Part shown: positions 26,078 through 33,743 of the stretch, one piece after another
How the letters are laid out: each line of letters opens with the position of its first letter
Numbering within the stretch: the first letter of the stretch is position 1
The notes under the pieces: generated by a model
What the model was told of the DNA's origin: nothing
Database searches by the model: none
The model's input: only the letters and a program-made list of their open reading frames with translations
Origin: Streptomyces venezuelae ATCC 10712
Lineage (GTDB): Bacteria > Actinomycetota > Actinomycetes > Streptomycetales > Streptomycetaceae
NCBI RefSeq assembly: GCF_008639165.1
Contig: NZ_CP029197.1
Span: 806,001-870,000, forward strand
Direction: 5' to 3'
Length of the DNA: 64,000 bases
Made by a program: the position numbers and the translations under genes

Positions 26078-26160
26078 CCGACCGACACCGAAAGCCCGGC
26101 CGGCACCGTCCGACCGGCCGCCACCCACCGGCCGACCGCCACCGACCGACACCGGTTCGG
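26075..26160. repeat. CCGACCG-rich simple repeat after lacI
   Basis: Degenerate CCGACCG/CCACCG repeats start in the lacI stop codon; the segment CCGACCGACACCG occurs at 26078-26090 and again at 26142-26154. Confidence 0.6.
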
Positions 26161-26172
26161 CAGCACGCCGGC

Positions 26173-26209
26173 CCGTTCCCCCGCCGTGGCACGCACAGCG
26201 GGGGAACGG
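26173..26209. terminator. Strong bidirectional terminator
   Basis: Perfect 12-bp arms CCGTTCCCCCGC (26173-26184) and GCGGGGGAACGG (26198-26209) between the convergent lacI and HpcH/HpaI-like genes. Confidence 0.88.
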
Positions 26210-26231
26210 CGGGTCGGCCGGCTCCGCGTTC

Positions 26232-27521
26232 CTACTCCGCGGAGGCCGTCAGGTCGCCGCGGCGCGGGGCCGCGAAGCGGTCGAGGGCGGCGCGGTTCAT
26301 GCCGGTGAGCGCGTCGACCTCGGCGGTGTCGAGGGCGCCGCAGTCGATGCCGCGCAGCAGGTAGGAGCTGAGGGCCTTGGCGGTGGCGGGCTCGTCCATG
26401 ACGTCGCCGCCGGCGTGGTTGGCGTAGGCGGAGAGGCGCTTGGCGGCGGCCTCGAAGCCCTCGCGGTAGAAGGCGAAGACGGCGGCGTACCGGGTGGGGA
26501 TGTGGCCGGGGTGCATGTCCCAGCCCTGGTAGTACGCGCGGGCGAGGGCGCGGCGGGTGAGGCCGTAGTGGAGGCGCCAGGCCTCGTGGACGTGCTCGGT
26601 GGAGCCGACCGGGAGCACGTTGGTGGAGCCGTCGGAGACGCGGACGCCGGTGCCGGCGGCGGCGACCTGCATGATCGCCTTGGCGTGGTCGGCGGCCGGG
26701 TGGTCGCTTGCCTGGTAGGCGGCGGAGACGCCGAGGCAGGCGCTGTAGTCGAAGGTGCCGTAGTGCAGCCCGGTGGCGCGCCCCTCGGCGGCGCCGATCA
26801 TGCGGGCGACGGCGGCGGTGCCGTCGGAGCCGAGGATGGCCTGGCTGGTCTCGATCTGGATCTCGAAGCCGAGGCGGCCGGCGTCGAGGCCGTGTGCCTT
26901 CTCGAAGGCCTCCAGGAGGCGGACGAAGGCGGTGACCTGCTCGGGGTAGGTGACCTTGGGGAGGGTGAGGACGAGCCCGTCGGGGAGGCCGCCGTTCTCC
27001 AGGAGGCCGGTGAGGAAGACGTCGGTGGTGCGGATGCCGCGGTCGCGTACGGCGGCTTCCATGCACTTCATCCGGATGCCCATGTACGGGGCGGCGGTGC
27101 CCTTCTCGTACGCCTCCGAGATCAGCCGGGCGGCGCGGGCCGCGTCCTGGTCCTCGTCGTCACCGGCGTACCCGTCCTCGAAGTCGACCCGGAGGTCCTC
27201 GATCGGCTCGCGCTCCAGCTTGGCGCGGACGCGGCCGTAGACGTCCTCGGCGAGGTCGTCGGAGAGGCCGAGGACGGCGGCGAAGGAGGCGGCGTCGGGG
27301 GCGTGCTCGTCGAGGGCGGCGAGGGCCTGGTCGCCCCAGGAGCGGATGGTTCCGGCGTCGAAGACGTTGCCGGGGACGTAGACGGTGTGGACGGGCTGGC
27401 GGGTGCCGGGGTCTCCCGGGTAGCGGCGGTCCAGCTCGGCGTCCACCGCGGCGAGGGAGGCGCTGATGCCCTCGCTGACCGCGCCCGCGAGGCTCGTCGA
27501 CACCTTCTCCTGCTGACCCAT
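26232..27521 (-). CDS. HpcH/HpaI aldolase-citrate lyase-like protein (DUF6986)
   Basis: A 429-aa TIM-barrel protein of the aldolase/citrate lyase type, matching what I recall as DUF6986. Metal-ligand-like segments are visible: LRVDFEDGYAGDDEDQD, the Glu in LGFEIQIETSQAILG, and LHYGTFDYSAC. Related enzymes cleave or condense 2-oxo acids with CoA esters; the substrate here is unknown, although in Streptomyces such genes occur with allantoin/glyoxylate metabolism (recollection). AGGAGG lies 7 nt before the ATG. An IclR-like palindrome is upstream at 27538-27552. Confidence 0.85.
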   Translation of the reverse strand: MGQQEKVSTSLAGAVSEGISASLAAVDAELDRRYPGDPGTRQPVHTVYVPGNVFDAGTIRSWGDQALAALDEHAPDAASFAAVLGLSDDLAEDVYGRVRAKLEREPIEDLRVDFEDGYAGDDEDQDAARAARLISEAYEKGTAAPYMGIRMKCMEAAVRDRGIRTTDVFLTGLLENGGLPDGLVLTLPKVTYPEQVTAFVRLLEAFEKAHGLDAGRLGFEIQIETSQAILGSDGTAAVARMIGAAEGRATGLHYGTFDYSACLGVSAAYQASDHPAADHAKAIMQVAAAGTGVRVSDGSTNVLPVGSTEHVHEAWRLHYGLTRRALARAYYQGWDMHPGHIPTRYAAVFAFYREGFEAAAKRLSAYANHAGGDVMDEPATAKALSSYLLRGIDCGALDTAEVDALTGMNRAALDRFAAPRRGDLTASAE

Positions 27522-27537
27522 CCCACATCCTCCTATT

Positions 27538-27552
27538 TTCCGCTTCACGGAA
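27538..27552. promoter_or_regulatory. IclR-like palindrome upstream of the DUF6986 gene
   Basis: TTCCG-CTTCA-CGGAA, arms of 5 bp, immediately upstream of the ribosome binding site and downstream of a TATACG (-10 candidate, minus strand). The TTCCG/CGGAA half-sites resemble IclR-family operators; no iclR gene is in the window. Confidence 0.45.
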
Positions 27553-27616
27553 TCAACAATCCGTATAGCGAAGTTAGTAGTCCGCCGGGACCCGCGTCAA
27601 TGGCTGTCCGAAACGG

Positions 27617-27655
27617 CCGGGGGCCGCGCGGTGATCATCACCACGCGGCCCCCGG
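27617..27655. terminator. Long hairpin terminator of etfBA
   Basis: Outer arms CCGGGGGCCGCG (27617-27628) and CGCGGCCCCCGG (27644-27655), then one mismatched pair (C27629/A27643), then GGTGAT/ATCACC: an 18-bp stem with a single mismatch and a 1-nt apex, 37 nt beyond the etfA stop. Confidence 0.88.
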
Positions 27656-27692
27656 ACCGTACAGAAGCGCAGGTCACACCTGCACGGAGAGA

Positions 27693-28655
27693 TCAGCCCT
27701 TGCGGGACTTGACCTCTTCGGTCAGCTGCGGGACGACGTCGAAGAGGTCGCCCACCACGCCGTAGTCGACGAGCTCGAAGATCGGCGCCTCGGCGTCCTT
27801 GTTGATCGCGACGATCGTCTTCGAGGTCTGCATGCCCGCGCGGTGCTGGATCGCGCCGGAGATGCCGGAGGCGATGTACAGCTGCGGCGAGACCGACTTG
27901 CCGGTCTGGCCGACCTGGTTGGAGTGCGGGTACCAGCCGGCGTCGACCGCGGCACGCGAGGCACCGACGGCCGCGCCGAGCGAGTCGGCGAGGGCCTCGA
28001 TGATCGCGAAGTTCTCGGCACCGTTGACGCCACGGCCACCGGAGACCACGATCGCGGCCTCGGTCAGCTCCGGGCGGCCGGTCGACTCGCGCGGGGTGCG
28101 GGCGACGATCTTCGTGCCCTGCGCCTTCTCCGAGAAGGAGACGGCGAGGGTCTCGACGGCGCCGGCGGCCGGGGCGGCCTCGACGGGGGCCGAGTTCGGC
28201 TTGACCGTGATGACCGGGGTGCCCTTGGAGACACGGGACTTGGTGGTGAAGGAGGCGGCGAACGCGGACTGCGTCGCGACCGGGCCCTCGTCACCGGCCT
28301 CCAGGTCCACGGCGTCGGTGATGATGCCGGAGCCGATGCGGACCGCGAGGCGGGCCGCGATCTCCTTGCCCTCGGCGGAGGACGGGACGAGCACGGCGGC
28401 CGGGGACACAGCCTCGTACGCCGCCTGGAGCGCGTCGACCTTCGGGACGACCAGGTACTCGGCGAACTCGGGGGCGTCGGCCGTGAGGACCTTCACCGCG
28501 CCGTGCTCGGCCAGGACGGCCGCGGTGTCGGCGGCGCCGTTGCCGAGGGCGACGGCGACCGGCTCGCCGATGCGGCGGGCGAGGGTCAGCAGCTCCAGGG
28601 TGGGCTTGCGGACGGCTCCGTCGACGTGGTCGACGTAGACGAGAATCTCAGCCAT
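27693..28655 (-). CDS. etfA: Electron transfer flavoprotein subunit alpha (FixB/EtfA)
   Basis: The 320-aa alpha subunit. The FAD-binding signature region is intact: VNGAENFAIIEALADSLGAAVGASRAAVDAGW followed by NQVGQTGKSVSPQLYIASGISGAIQH and KTIVAINKDAEAPIFELVDYGVVGDLFDVVP. With EtfB it accepts electrons from acyl-CoA and other dehydrogenases and passes them on to the quinone pool through ETF-quinone oxidoreductase. etfB lies 87 nt upstream in the same direction, so one operon is likely, ended by the hairpin at 27617. Confidence 0.96.
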   Translation of the reverse strand: MAEILVYVDHVDGAVRKPTLELLTLARRIGEPVAVALGNGAADTAAVLAEHGAVKVLTADAPEFAEYLVVPKVDALQAAYEAVSPAAVLVPSSAEGKEIAARLAVRIGSGIITDAVDLEAGDEGPVATQSAFAASFTTKSRVSKGTPVITVKPNSAPVEAAPAAGAVETLAVSFSEKAQGTKIVARTPRESTGRPELTEAAIVVSGGRGVNGAENFAIIEALADSLGAAVGASRAAVDAGWYPHSNQVGQTGKSVSPQLYIASGISGAIQHRAGMQTSKTIVAINKDAEAPIFELVDYGVVGDLFDVVPQLTEEVKSRKG

Positions 28656-28742
28656 GGGACTTCAATCTCCTGCGAACGGAAAGGGGCGGTCTGAGGGGCT
28701 CGCGCGGGCCTGGGACGTCGTCCCGGCGCACGGCGCCGAGTC

Positions 28743-29528
28743 CTAGATGAACTTCTGGCTCGCGAGGAACTCGGCGAGCTGCTTGCCGCCCTCGCCCTCG
28801 TCCTTGACGATCGTGCCGGCGGTGCGCGCCGGACGCTCGGTGGCCGAGTCGACCGCGGTCCACGAGCCCTCCAGGCCGACCTCGTCGGCCTCGATGTCGA
28901 GGTCGGAGAGGTCCAGGGACTCCACCGGCTTCTTCTTGGCGGCCATGATGCCCTTGAAGGAGGGGTAGCGCGCCTCGCCCGACTGGTCGGTGACGGACAC
29001 GACCGCCGGCAGGGAGGCCTCCAGCTGCTCGGAGGCGGTGTCGCCGTCACGGCGGCCCTTCACGACGCCGTCCTCGATGGAGACCTCGGAGAGCAGCGTG
29101 ACCTGCGGGACGCCCAGCCGCTCGGCGAGGATCGCCGGGAGGACACCCATGGTGCCGTCGGTGGAGGCCATGCCGGCGATGACGACGTCGTAGCCGGTCT
29201 TCTCGATCGCCTTGGCGAGCACCAGCGAGGTGCCCATGACGTCGGTGCCGTGCAGGTCGTCGTCCTCGACGTGGACCGCCTTGTCGGCGCCCATGGACAG
29301 CGCCTTGCGCAGCGCGTCCTTGGCGTCCTCGGGGCCGACCGTCAGCACGGTGACCTCGGCGTCGTCCGCCTCTTCGGCGATCTGCAGCGCCTGCTCTACC
29401 GCGTACTCGTCGAGCTCCGACAGCAGGCCGTCGACGTCGTCGCGGTCGACGGTCAGGTCATCGGCGAAGTGCCGGTCGCCGGTGGCGTCGGGCACGTACT
29501 TCACACAGACAACGATCCTCAAGCTCAC
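28743..29528 (-). CDS. etfB: Electron transfer flavoprotein subunit beta (FixA/EtfB)
   Basis: The 261-aa beta subunit, opening RIVVCVKYVPDATGDRHF with the AMP-binding type sequence VTVLTVGPEDAKDALRKALSMGADKAVHVEDD and the central DVVIAGMASTDGTMGVLPAILAERLGVPQVTLLSE. It pairs with EtfA to form the soluble FAD/AMP-containing heterodimer. The GTG start at 29528 is preceded by AGGAGAG on the minus strand. Two palindromic sites upstream suggest regulation. Confidence 0.96.
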   Translation of the reverse strand: MSLRIVVCVKYVPDATGDRHFADDLTVDRDDVDGLLSELDEYAVEQALQIAEEADDAEVTVLTVGPEDAKDALRKALSMGADKAVHVEDDDLHGTDVMGTSLVLAKAIEKTGYDVVIAGMASTDGTMGVLPAILAERLGVPQVTLLSEVSIEDGVVKGRRDGDTASEQLEASLPAVVSVTDQSGEARYPSFKGIMAAKKKPVESLDLSDLDIEADEVGLEGSWTAVDSATERPARTAGTIVKDEGEGGKQLAEFLASQKFI

Positions 29529-29576
29529 GCCGGCTCTCCTACTGCATCGTCATAACTGGGCTGCCTTGTTGCTCGC

Positions 29577-29604
29577 AGCATAGGCGCCTGAAGGGCGGGT
29601 TTCC
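29577..29604 (-). promoter_or_regulatory. Candidate etfB promoter
   Basis: On the minus strand GGAAAC (29604-29599), a 16-nt spacer and TATGCT (29582-29577), about 50 nt upstream of the etfB start. The GGAAAC -35 resembles ECF-sigma -35 boxes, but TATGCT resembles a housekeeping -10, so the sigma factor is unclear. Confidence 0.4.
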
Positions 29605-29629
29605 GGTCGGGGCGCCGGACGCCCCGACC
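29605..29629. terminator. Hairpin between flavin reductase and etfB
   Basis: Perfect 10-bp arms GGTCGGGGCG and CGCCCCGACC with a 5-nt loop. It probably ends the flavin reductase transcript, separating it from etfBA. Confidence 0.75.
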
Positions 29630-29636
29630 AGAATAT

Positions 29637-29669
29637 TACTCGCCAGTACACCCAGTCCGTTACCAGTAA
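29637..29669. promoter_or_regulatory. Two palindromic sites upstream of etfB
   Basis: TACT-CGCC-AGTA (29637-29648) and TTAC-CA-GTAA (29660-29669) share CCAGTA and are about two helical turns apart, next to AT-rich TAATAT (minus strand) in otherwise GC-rich DNA. They look like regulator binding sites; the regulator is unknown. Confidence 0.5.
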
Positions 29670-29717
29670 GCAAGCGCTCAGACGTGTGACCTTGACAACG
29701 CCCAGGTTAGGGAACCC

Positions 29718-30248
29718 TCAGTCACGCAGCGCGTTGAAGCGGCCGTGGTGGTAGAGCAGCGGCCTGCCCACCCCGTCGGGGTCTCCCGCGACGGCCTGGG
29801 CGATCACGATCCGGTGGTCCCCCGCGGGCACCCGGGCCACCACGCGGCAGACCAGCCAGGCCAGTACGCCGTCGAGGACGGGCACGCCCTCGGGCCCCAC
29901 GCTCCACCGGGTCCCCTCGCCGAAGCGGTCGGCGCCGCTGCGCGCGAAGGTGGCCGCGAGGTCCTGCTGGTGCTCGCCGAGTATGTGCACGCCGATGTGC
30001 TCGGCCTCGGCGAGCACGGGCCAGCTGGAGGAGGTCGTCCCCACCCCGAAGGAGATCAGCGGCGGGTCGGCGGCGACGGAGTTGAGCGAGGTCGCGGTGA
30101 AGCCGACGGGGCGCTCGCCGTGGGCGGTGACGACGGCGACGCCGGCCGCGTGCCGGCGGAAGACGGAGCGGAGCAGGTCGGGAGAGGCCTGCCGGGGTGC
30201 GCCGATGGTGGGAACGGTGTCGAGTCGGAGGTCGGGCGAGACCGTCAT
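29718..30248 (-). CDS. Flavin reductase (FMN/FAD split-barrel reductase)
   Basis: A 176-aa flavin reductase-like domain protein. The family core is clear: LRSVFRRHAAGVAVVTA, GFTATSLNSVAADPPLISFGV, WPVLAEAEHIGVHILGEHQQDLA and the end PLLYHHGRFNAL. It supplies reduced flavin to a partner monooxygenase using NAD(P)H. The partner is not in the window. A 26-codon leader peptide of the cysteine-attenuator type lies 46 nt upstream, which suggests a role in sulphur acquisition (such as sulphonate monooxygenases), but that is inference. Confidence 0.92.
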   Translation of the reverse strand: MTVSPDLRLDTVPTIGAPRQASPDLLRSVFRRHAAGVAVVTAHGERPVGFTATSLNSVAADPPLISFGVGTTSSSWPVLAEAEHIGVHILGEHQQDLAATFARSGADRFGEGTRWSVGPEGVPVLDGVLAWLVCRVVARVPAGDHRIVIAQAVAGDPDGVGRPLLYHHGRFNALRD

Positions 30249-30294
30249 GGAGTTGTCCTTCTGCGAGGGCGGCATGGCTGGGGTCCGGGGGTCG

Positions 30295-30375
30295 TCAGAC
30301 GCCCGGACAGCGCGCGCTCGCGTTGCGGGCCAGGTCCACGTGGGTCCGGCCGTAGAGAAGGAGTTCTGGGGGCAC
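30295..30375 (-). CDS. Putative regulatory leader peptide (cysteine-attenuator type)
   Basis: A 26-aa ORF too short for ordinary gene calling: MPPELLLYGRTHVDLARNASARCPGV, shown here in parts as leader plus R-x-H-V-D-L-x-R-x-A-S-A-x-C near the end. That motif is the hallmark of Streptomyces leader peptides found ahead of sulphur-assimilation genes. The single Cys codon is four codons before the stop. The GTG at 30375 lies 6 nt after CACCCT, which with TTGACT 18 nt upstream would give a leaderless start. The stop is 46 nt before the flavin reductase start. The peptide itself is probably not functional; its translation would be the sensor. Confidence 0.65.
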   Translation of the reverse strand: MPPELLLYGRTHVDLARNASARCPGV

Positions 30376-30411
30376 TCCGTCAGGGTGACGATCGTTGCCG
30401 CGTGCAGTCAA
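30376..30411 (-). promoter_or_regulatory. Promoter of the leader peptide-flavin reductase unit
   Basis: Minus strand TTGACT (30411-30406), 18-nt spacer, CACCCT (30387-30382), then 6 nt to the leader GTG. The -35 is good, the -10 weak. Confidence 0.5.
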
Positions 30412-30445
30412 GTGCGTACCGTGATGTGGGAGGAGTGTCACGGCG

Positions 30446-30757
30446 TCAGACCGCCCGCCCCAGGGCGGCGATGACATCGGCCTTGCGGGGCTGTCCGGCG
30501 GCGCGGCGGACGACACGGCCCGTCCGGTCGAGGACGAGGACGGTGGGGGTACGGGCGATGCCGAGCGCGCGTACGAGATCGAGTCGCTCCTCGGCGTCGA
30601 TCTCCACGTGCCCCACCCCCGGCACCATCGCGGCCACCTCGGCGAGGGTGCGGCGGGTGGCGCGGCAGGGCTGGCAGAACGCGGTGGAGAACTGGACGAG
30701 GGTGGCCCGCTCCCCCAGCTCGGCGCCGAGCGCCTCGGATCCCAGGACCTCACTCAC
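30446..30757 (-). CDS. Thioredoxin-like protein
   Basis: A 103-aa single thioredoxin fold with the redox motif C-Q-P-C (in STAFCQPCRATR, about residues 25-36) and the cis-proline loop ARTPTVLVLDRTG. It is cytoplasmic as no signal peptide is seen. It likely reduces disulphides; the surroundings (leader peptide-flavin reductase unit directly downstream) hint at thiol or sulphur metabolism but do not prove it. The GTG at 30757 is preceded by GGGGAGA at good spacing. The 289 nt upstream (30758-31046) hold divergent promoters but no further gene. Confidence 0.88.
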   Translation of the reverse strand: MSEVLGSEALGAELGERATLVQFSTAFCQPCRATRRTLAEVAAMVPGVGHVEIDAEERLDLVRALGIARTPTVLVLDRTGRVVRRAAGQPRKADVIAALGRAV

Positions 30758-31046
30758 CCGTGTCTCCCCTTCCCCGGGCTTCCCCGGACCTTCGCCGGAT
30801 CCGCGCCGGATCTCCCGCGTTCCTCGCGGCCCCGCCTCGGGCCGTCCCACCTGGTGCAGCGTCGCACGTCGGCGTTCGATTCCCGCCACGGCCACCGCGA
30901 GTGACGAGAATCTCCCTGTACGAAGCCGCCTGGACTGGTCACGGCGGCCCACATGGGGCACGATCTGCCCAAAGCCGAAAACCTACGGCCGCGTAACTTC
31001 CGCCCGGAGAACCCTCCGCAGGCACAGAAGAAGGGGTTCCTCTCAG

Positions 31047-31769
31047 ATGGCAGAACTCGTGTATCGACCGGTCATCGGCGCCGCGAAGGGCATGTTCAAG
31101 GCGCTCGACCTGAAGATCGACACGCAGGGTTCGGAGCACATCCCGCGCACGGGCGGCGCGGTGCTGGTCAGCAACCACATCAGCTATCTGGACTTCATCT
31201 TCACGGGCCTTGCCGCGCTGCCGCAGAAGCGCCTGGTGCGCTTCATGGCGAAGGACTCGGTCTTCCGGCACAAGATCTCGGGACCGCTCATGCGCGGCAT
31301 GAAGCACATCCCGGTGGACCGTGCGGCGGGCGAGCACGCCTACAAGCACGCGCTGGAATCGCTGCGGGCCGGCGAGATCATCGGCGTCTTCCCCGAGGCG
31401 ACCATCTCGCAGTCCTTCACCCTCAAGGGCTTCAAGACGGGCGCGGCGCGGCTCGCCCAGGAGGCCGGGGTGCCGCTGATCCCGATGGCGCTCTGGGGCA
31501 CGCAGCGGATCTGGACCAAGGGCCGGCCGCGGAACTTCAAGCGGAGCCACATCCCGGTCACGATCCGCGTCGGCGAGCCCGTCGAGGCTCCGGCCGACCA
31601 GTACGCGGGCGCGATCACGCGGCGGCTGCGCGAGCGCGTCCAGGAGCTCCTGGAGGCGGCGCAGCGCGCCTACCCGGTCCGCACCAAGGACGCGAGCGAC
31701 ACCTGGTGGATTCCGGCCCACCTCGGCGGCACGGCTCCGACGCCGGCCCAGGTCAAGGACGCGGGCTGA
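31047..31769 (+). CDS. Lysophospholipid (1-acylglycerol-3-phosphate) acyltransferase
   Basis: A 240-aa PlsC-type acyltransferase. The catalytic H-x4-D motif is in VSNHISYLDFIF (about residues 44-55), the substrate-binding motif FPEAT is in IGVFPEATISQS, and the P-L-I-P-M-A motif follows. It transfers an acyl chain to lysophosphatidic acid or a related acceptor at the membrane. The sequence starts at MAELVYRPVIGAAK as in relatives; GAAGGGG upstream is a plausible ribosome site. Confidence 0.92.
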   Translation: MAELVYRPVIGAAKGMFKALDLKIDTQGSEHIPRTGGAVLVSNHISYLDFIFTGLAALPQKRLVRFMAKDSVFRHKISGPLMRGMKHIPVDRAAGEHAYKHALESLRAGEIIGVFPEATISQSFTLKGFKTGAARLAQEAGVPLIPMALWGTQRIWTKGRPRNFKRSHIPVTIRVGEPVEAPADQYAGAITRRLRERVQELLEAAQRAYPVRTKDASDTWWIPAHLGGTAPTPAQVKDAG

Positions 31770-31805
31770 CGCGGGAGCGCGGGCTGCCGGAGCGGCGCTG
31801 AATCG

Positions 31806-32498
31806 TCACTCCGGATCGCGGACGGTGATCCGGGCCCCCGGGCTGAGCTTCGCCAGCGACTCGGCCAGCTCCGCGCCGGCCGCACGGAGCTCGTCCCCGG
31901 TCATCGGGTCGAGCGCCTCCAGCAGGAAGAACGCGTCGACGGTGGCGTCGTCGATGCGCGTACGGGGGCCCTGGCGCCAGTTCCAGCGGCGGCAGGTCAC
32001 GCCCTCCTCGTCGCACCAGACGATCTCCCCGGGTTCGGGGTGCTCGACGTTCTCCACGCCGCCCGCCACGGTGACGAAGGGCTCGTCGCCGGTGGCCCTG
32101 ATCAGGCGCATGGCGCCCTGGATCCGGCCCAGGTCCTCGCCGCCGACCGGGATGAGGTGCGCGACGCTGACCGCGTTGTAGGCGTCGACGAGCCGGTTGA
32201 TCCGGGGCAGGCCGCCGTCCGCGAGCGCGCGCCTGGCGAGCGCCTCGGCCGAGTTGCGGGTACGGGAGGGCTTGGCGCCGAACGCGGTGTACGCGGCGCG
32301 CCAGGCGGCGATGTGCGGGTCCTGGTCGGGGCTCCGGCCGTCGAGGCGCTCGGCGAGCCGCCGTGCGGCCTCGTCGAGGAGGGCCGAACTGGCTTCGTCG
32401 CTGGGTCCGTTGATCAGTCCTCGGGCCTCGACGACCAGAGCGGTGAAGCCGGGGACGAGGGTGCGCACCTCGTCGGAGACGGTGAGCGTGAGAGTCAT
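31806..32498 (-). CDS. B3/B4 domain-containing protein
   Basis: A 230-aa protein with a free-standing B3/B4 domain as found in phenylalanyl-tRNA synthetase beta chains (PSRTRNSAEALARRALADGGLPRINRLVDAYNAVSVAHLIPVGGEDLGRI, key residues P-x-I-N-x-L-V-D and N-x-V-S). Such stand-alone proteins may edit mischarged tRNAs or bind amino acids; the activity of this group is not established. The promoter upstream contains direct repeats (32544-32566). Confidence 0.88.
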   Translation of the reverse strand: MTLTLTVSDEVRTLVPGFTALVVEARGLINGPSDEASSALLDEAARRLAERLDGRSPDQDPHIAAWRAAYTAFGAKPSRTRNSAEALARRALADGGLPRINRLVDAYNAVSVAHLIPVGGEDLGRIQGAMRLIRATGDEPFVTVAGGVENVEHPEPGEIVWCDEEGVTCRRWNWRQGPRTRIDDATVDAFFLLEALDPMTGDELRAAGAELAESLAKLSPGARITVRDPE

Positions 32499-32540
32499 GG
32501 TCCGCCGTTCGCTGATGTTCGGGTCGCTCTGTCGAAGTCC

Positions 32541-32569
32541 AGCATAGAGCACTCGATAGTGCACTCTAA
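32541..32569 (-). promoter_or_regulatory. Promoter with 11-bp direct repeats
   Basis: On the minus strand TTAGAG (32569-32564), a 17-nt spacer and TATGCT (32546-32541). The spacer region holds ATAGAGCACTC and ATAGTGCACTC (plus-strand view, 32544-32554 and 32556-32566), period 12 bp, and GCACT-CGAT-AGTGC as a palindrome. Confidence 0.5.
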
Positions 32570-32604
32570 TGAACTCGAATCCACATCGCGGACGGCGTAC
32601 GCGA

Positions 32605-32643
32605 ACGGCCGGACGGGGAGTCGGTGACTCTCCGTCCGGCCGT
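32605..32643. terminator. Strong terminator of the DUF6421-SDR-aldolase operon
   Basis: Outer arms ACGGCCGGACGG (32605-32616) and CCGTCCGGCCGT (32632-32643), then a G/T pair (32617/32631), then inner arms GAGTC/GACTC with a 3-nt loop, 18 nt past the aldolase stop. Confidence 0.88.
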
Positions 32644-32660
32644 GTGTCGTCGTGCGATCG

Positions 32661-33743
32661 CTACTGGCGGGCCAGCTCTTCCTTCAGGGCCTGAAGGAAG
32701 GCGTCCACGTCGTCCTCCGTGGTGTCGAAGGCGCACATCCAGCGGACGTCGCCCGCCTTCTCGTCCCAGAAGTAGAAGCGGAAGCGCTCCTGGAGCCGCC
32801 GGGTCACGTCGTGCGGCAGCCGGGCGAAGACGGCGTTGGCCTGCACCGGGTAGAGGATCTCGACCCCGTCGAGCTCGCGCACCCCGGCCGCGAGGCGCTG
32901 GGCCATCGCGTTGGAGTGGCGGGCGTTGCGCAGCCAGAGGTCCTTCGCGAGGAGGGCCTCCAGCTGCACCGACACGAAGCGCATCTTCGACGCGAGCTGC
33001 ATGGACAGCTTGCGCAGGTGCTTCATGTGGCTGACCGCGTCCGGGTTGAGGACGACGACGGCCTCGCCGAAGAGCATGCCGTTCTTCGTGCCGCCGTACG
33101 AGATGACGTCGACGCCCACCGCGTTGGTGAACGCGCGCATCGGCACGTCCAGGGAGGCGGCGGCGTTGGCTATCCGGGCGCCGTCGAGGTGCACCTTCAT
33201 GCCCTTGGCGTGGGAGTGCTCGACGATCGCACGGATCTCGTCCACCGTGTAGACGGTGCCCAGCTCGGTGTTCTGGGTGATCGAGACGACCTGCGGCATC
33301 GCCCGGTGCTCGTCCTCCCAGCCCCAGGCCTGCCGGTCGATCAGCTCGGGGGTGAGCTTGCCGTCCGGGGTGGGCACGGTGAGCAGCTTGAGGCCGCCCA
33401 TCCGCTCCGGCGCCCCGCCCTCGTCCACGTTGATGTGCGCGGACTCGGCGCAGATCACGGCGCCCCAGCGGTCGGTGAGCGCCTGGAGCGCGGTCACGTT
33501 CGCGCCGGTCCCGTTGAAGACCGGGAAGGCCTCGGCGGTGGGGCCGAAGTGGCCGTGCATGATCCGCTGGAGGTGCTCGGTGTACTGGTCCTCGCCGTAG
33601 GCGACCTGGTGGCCGTCGTTGGCGAGGGCTAGGGCCGCGAGGACCTCGGGGTGGGCGCCGGCGTAGTTGTCGCTGGCGAAGCCCCGGACCGACGGGTCGT
33701 GGTGCCGACGTGCGTCGGTCCTGGGGCCGAGTGCCGCGGTCAC
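32661..33743 (-). CDS. Threonine aldolase family PLP-dependent lyase
   Basis: A 360-aa fold-type I PLP enzyme of the low-specificity threonine aldolase/beta-eliminating lyase family. FASDNYAGAHPEVL is the N-terminal signature, VFNGTGANVTAL contacts the cofactor phosphate, HLDGARIANAA holds the Asp that binds the pyridine N, and the Schiff-base Lys is in SYGGTKNG. It would cleave threonine or allo-threonine to glycine and acetaldehyde. The GTG at 33743 overlaps the stop of the SDR gene by 4 bp (GTGA), a coupled start; longer GTG/ATG options upstream lie inside the SDR gene. Confidence 0.9.
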   Translation of the reverse strand: MTAALGPRTDARRHHDPSVRGFASDNYAGAHPEVLAALALANDGHQVAYGEDQYTEHLQRIMHGHFGPTAEAFPVFNGTGANVTALQALTDRWGAVICAESAHINVDEGGAPERMGGLKLLTVPTPDGKLTPELIDRQAWGWEDEHRAMPQVVSITQNTELGTVYTVDEIRAIVEHSHAKGMKVHLDGARIANAAASLDVPMRAFTNAVGVDVISYGGTKNGMLFGEAVVVLNPDAVSHMKHLRKLSMQLASKMRFVSVQLEALLAKDLWLRNARHSNAMAQRLAAGVRELDGVEILYPVQANAVFARLPHDVTRRLQERFRFYFWDEKAGDVRWMCAFDTTEDDVDAFLQALKEELARQ

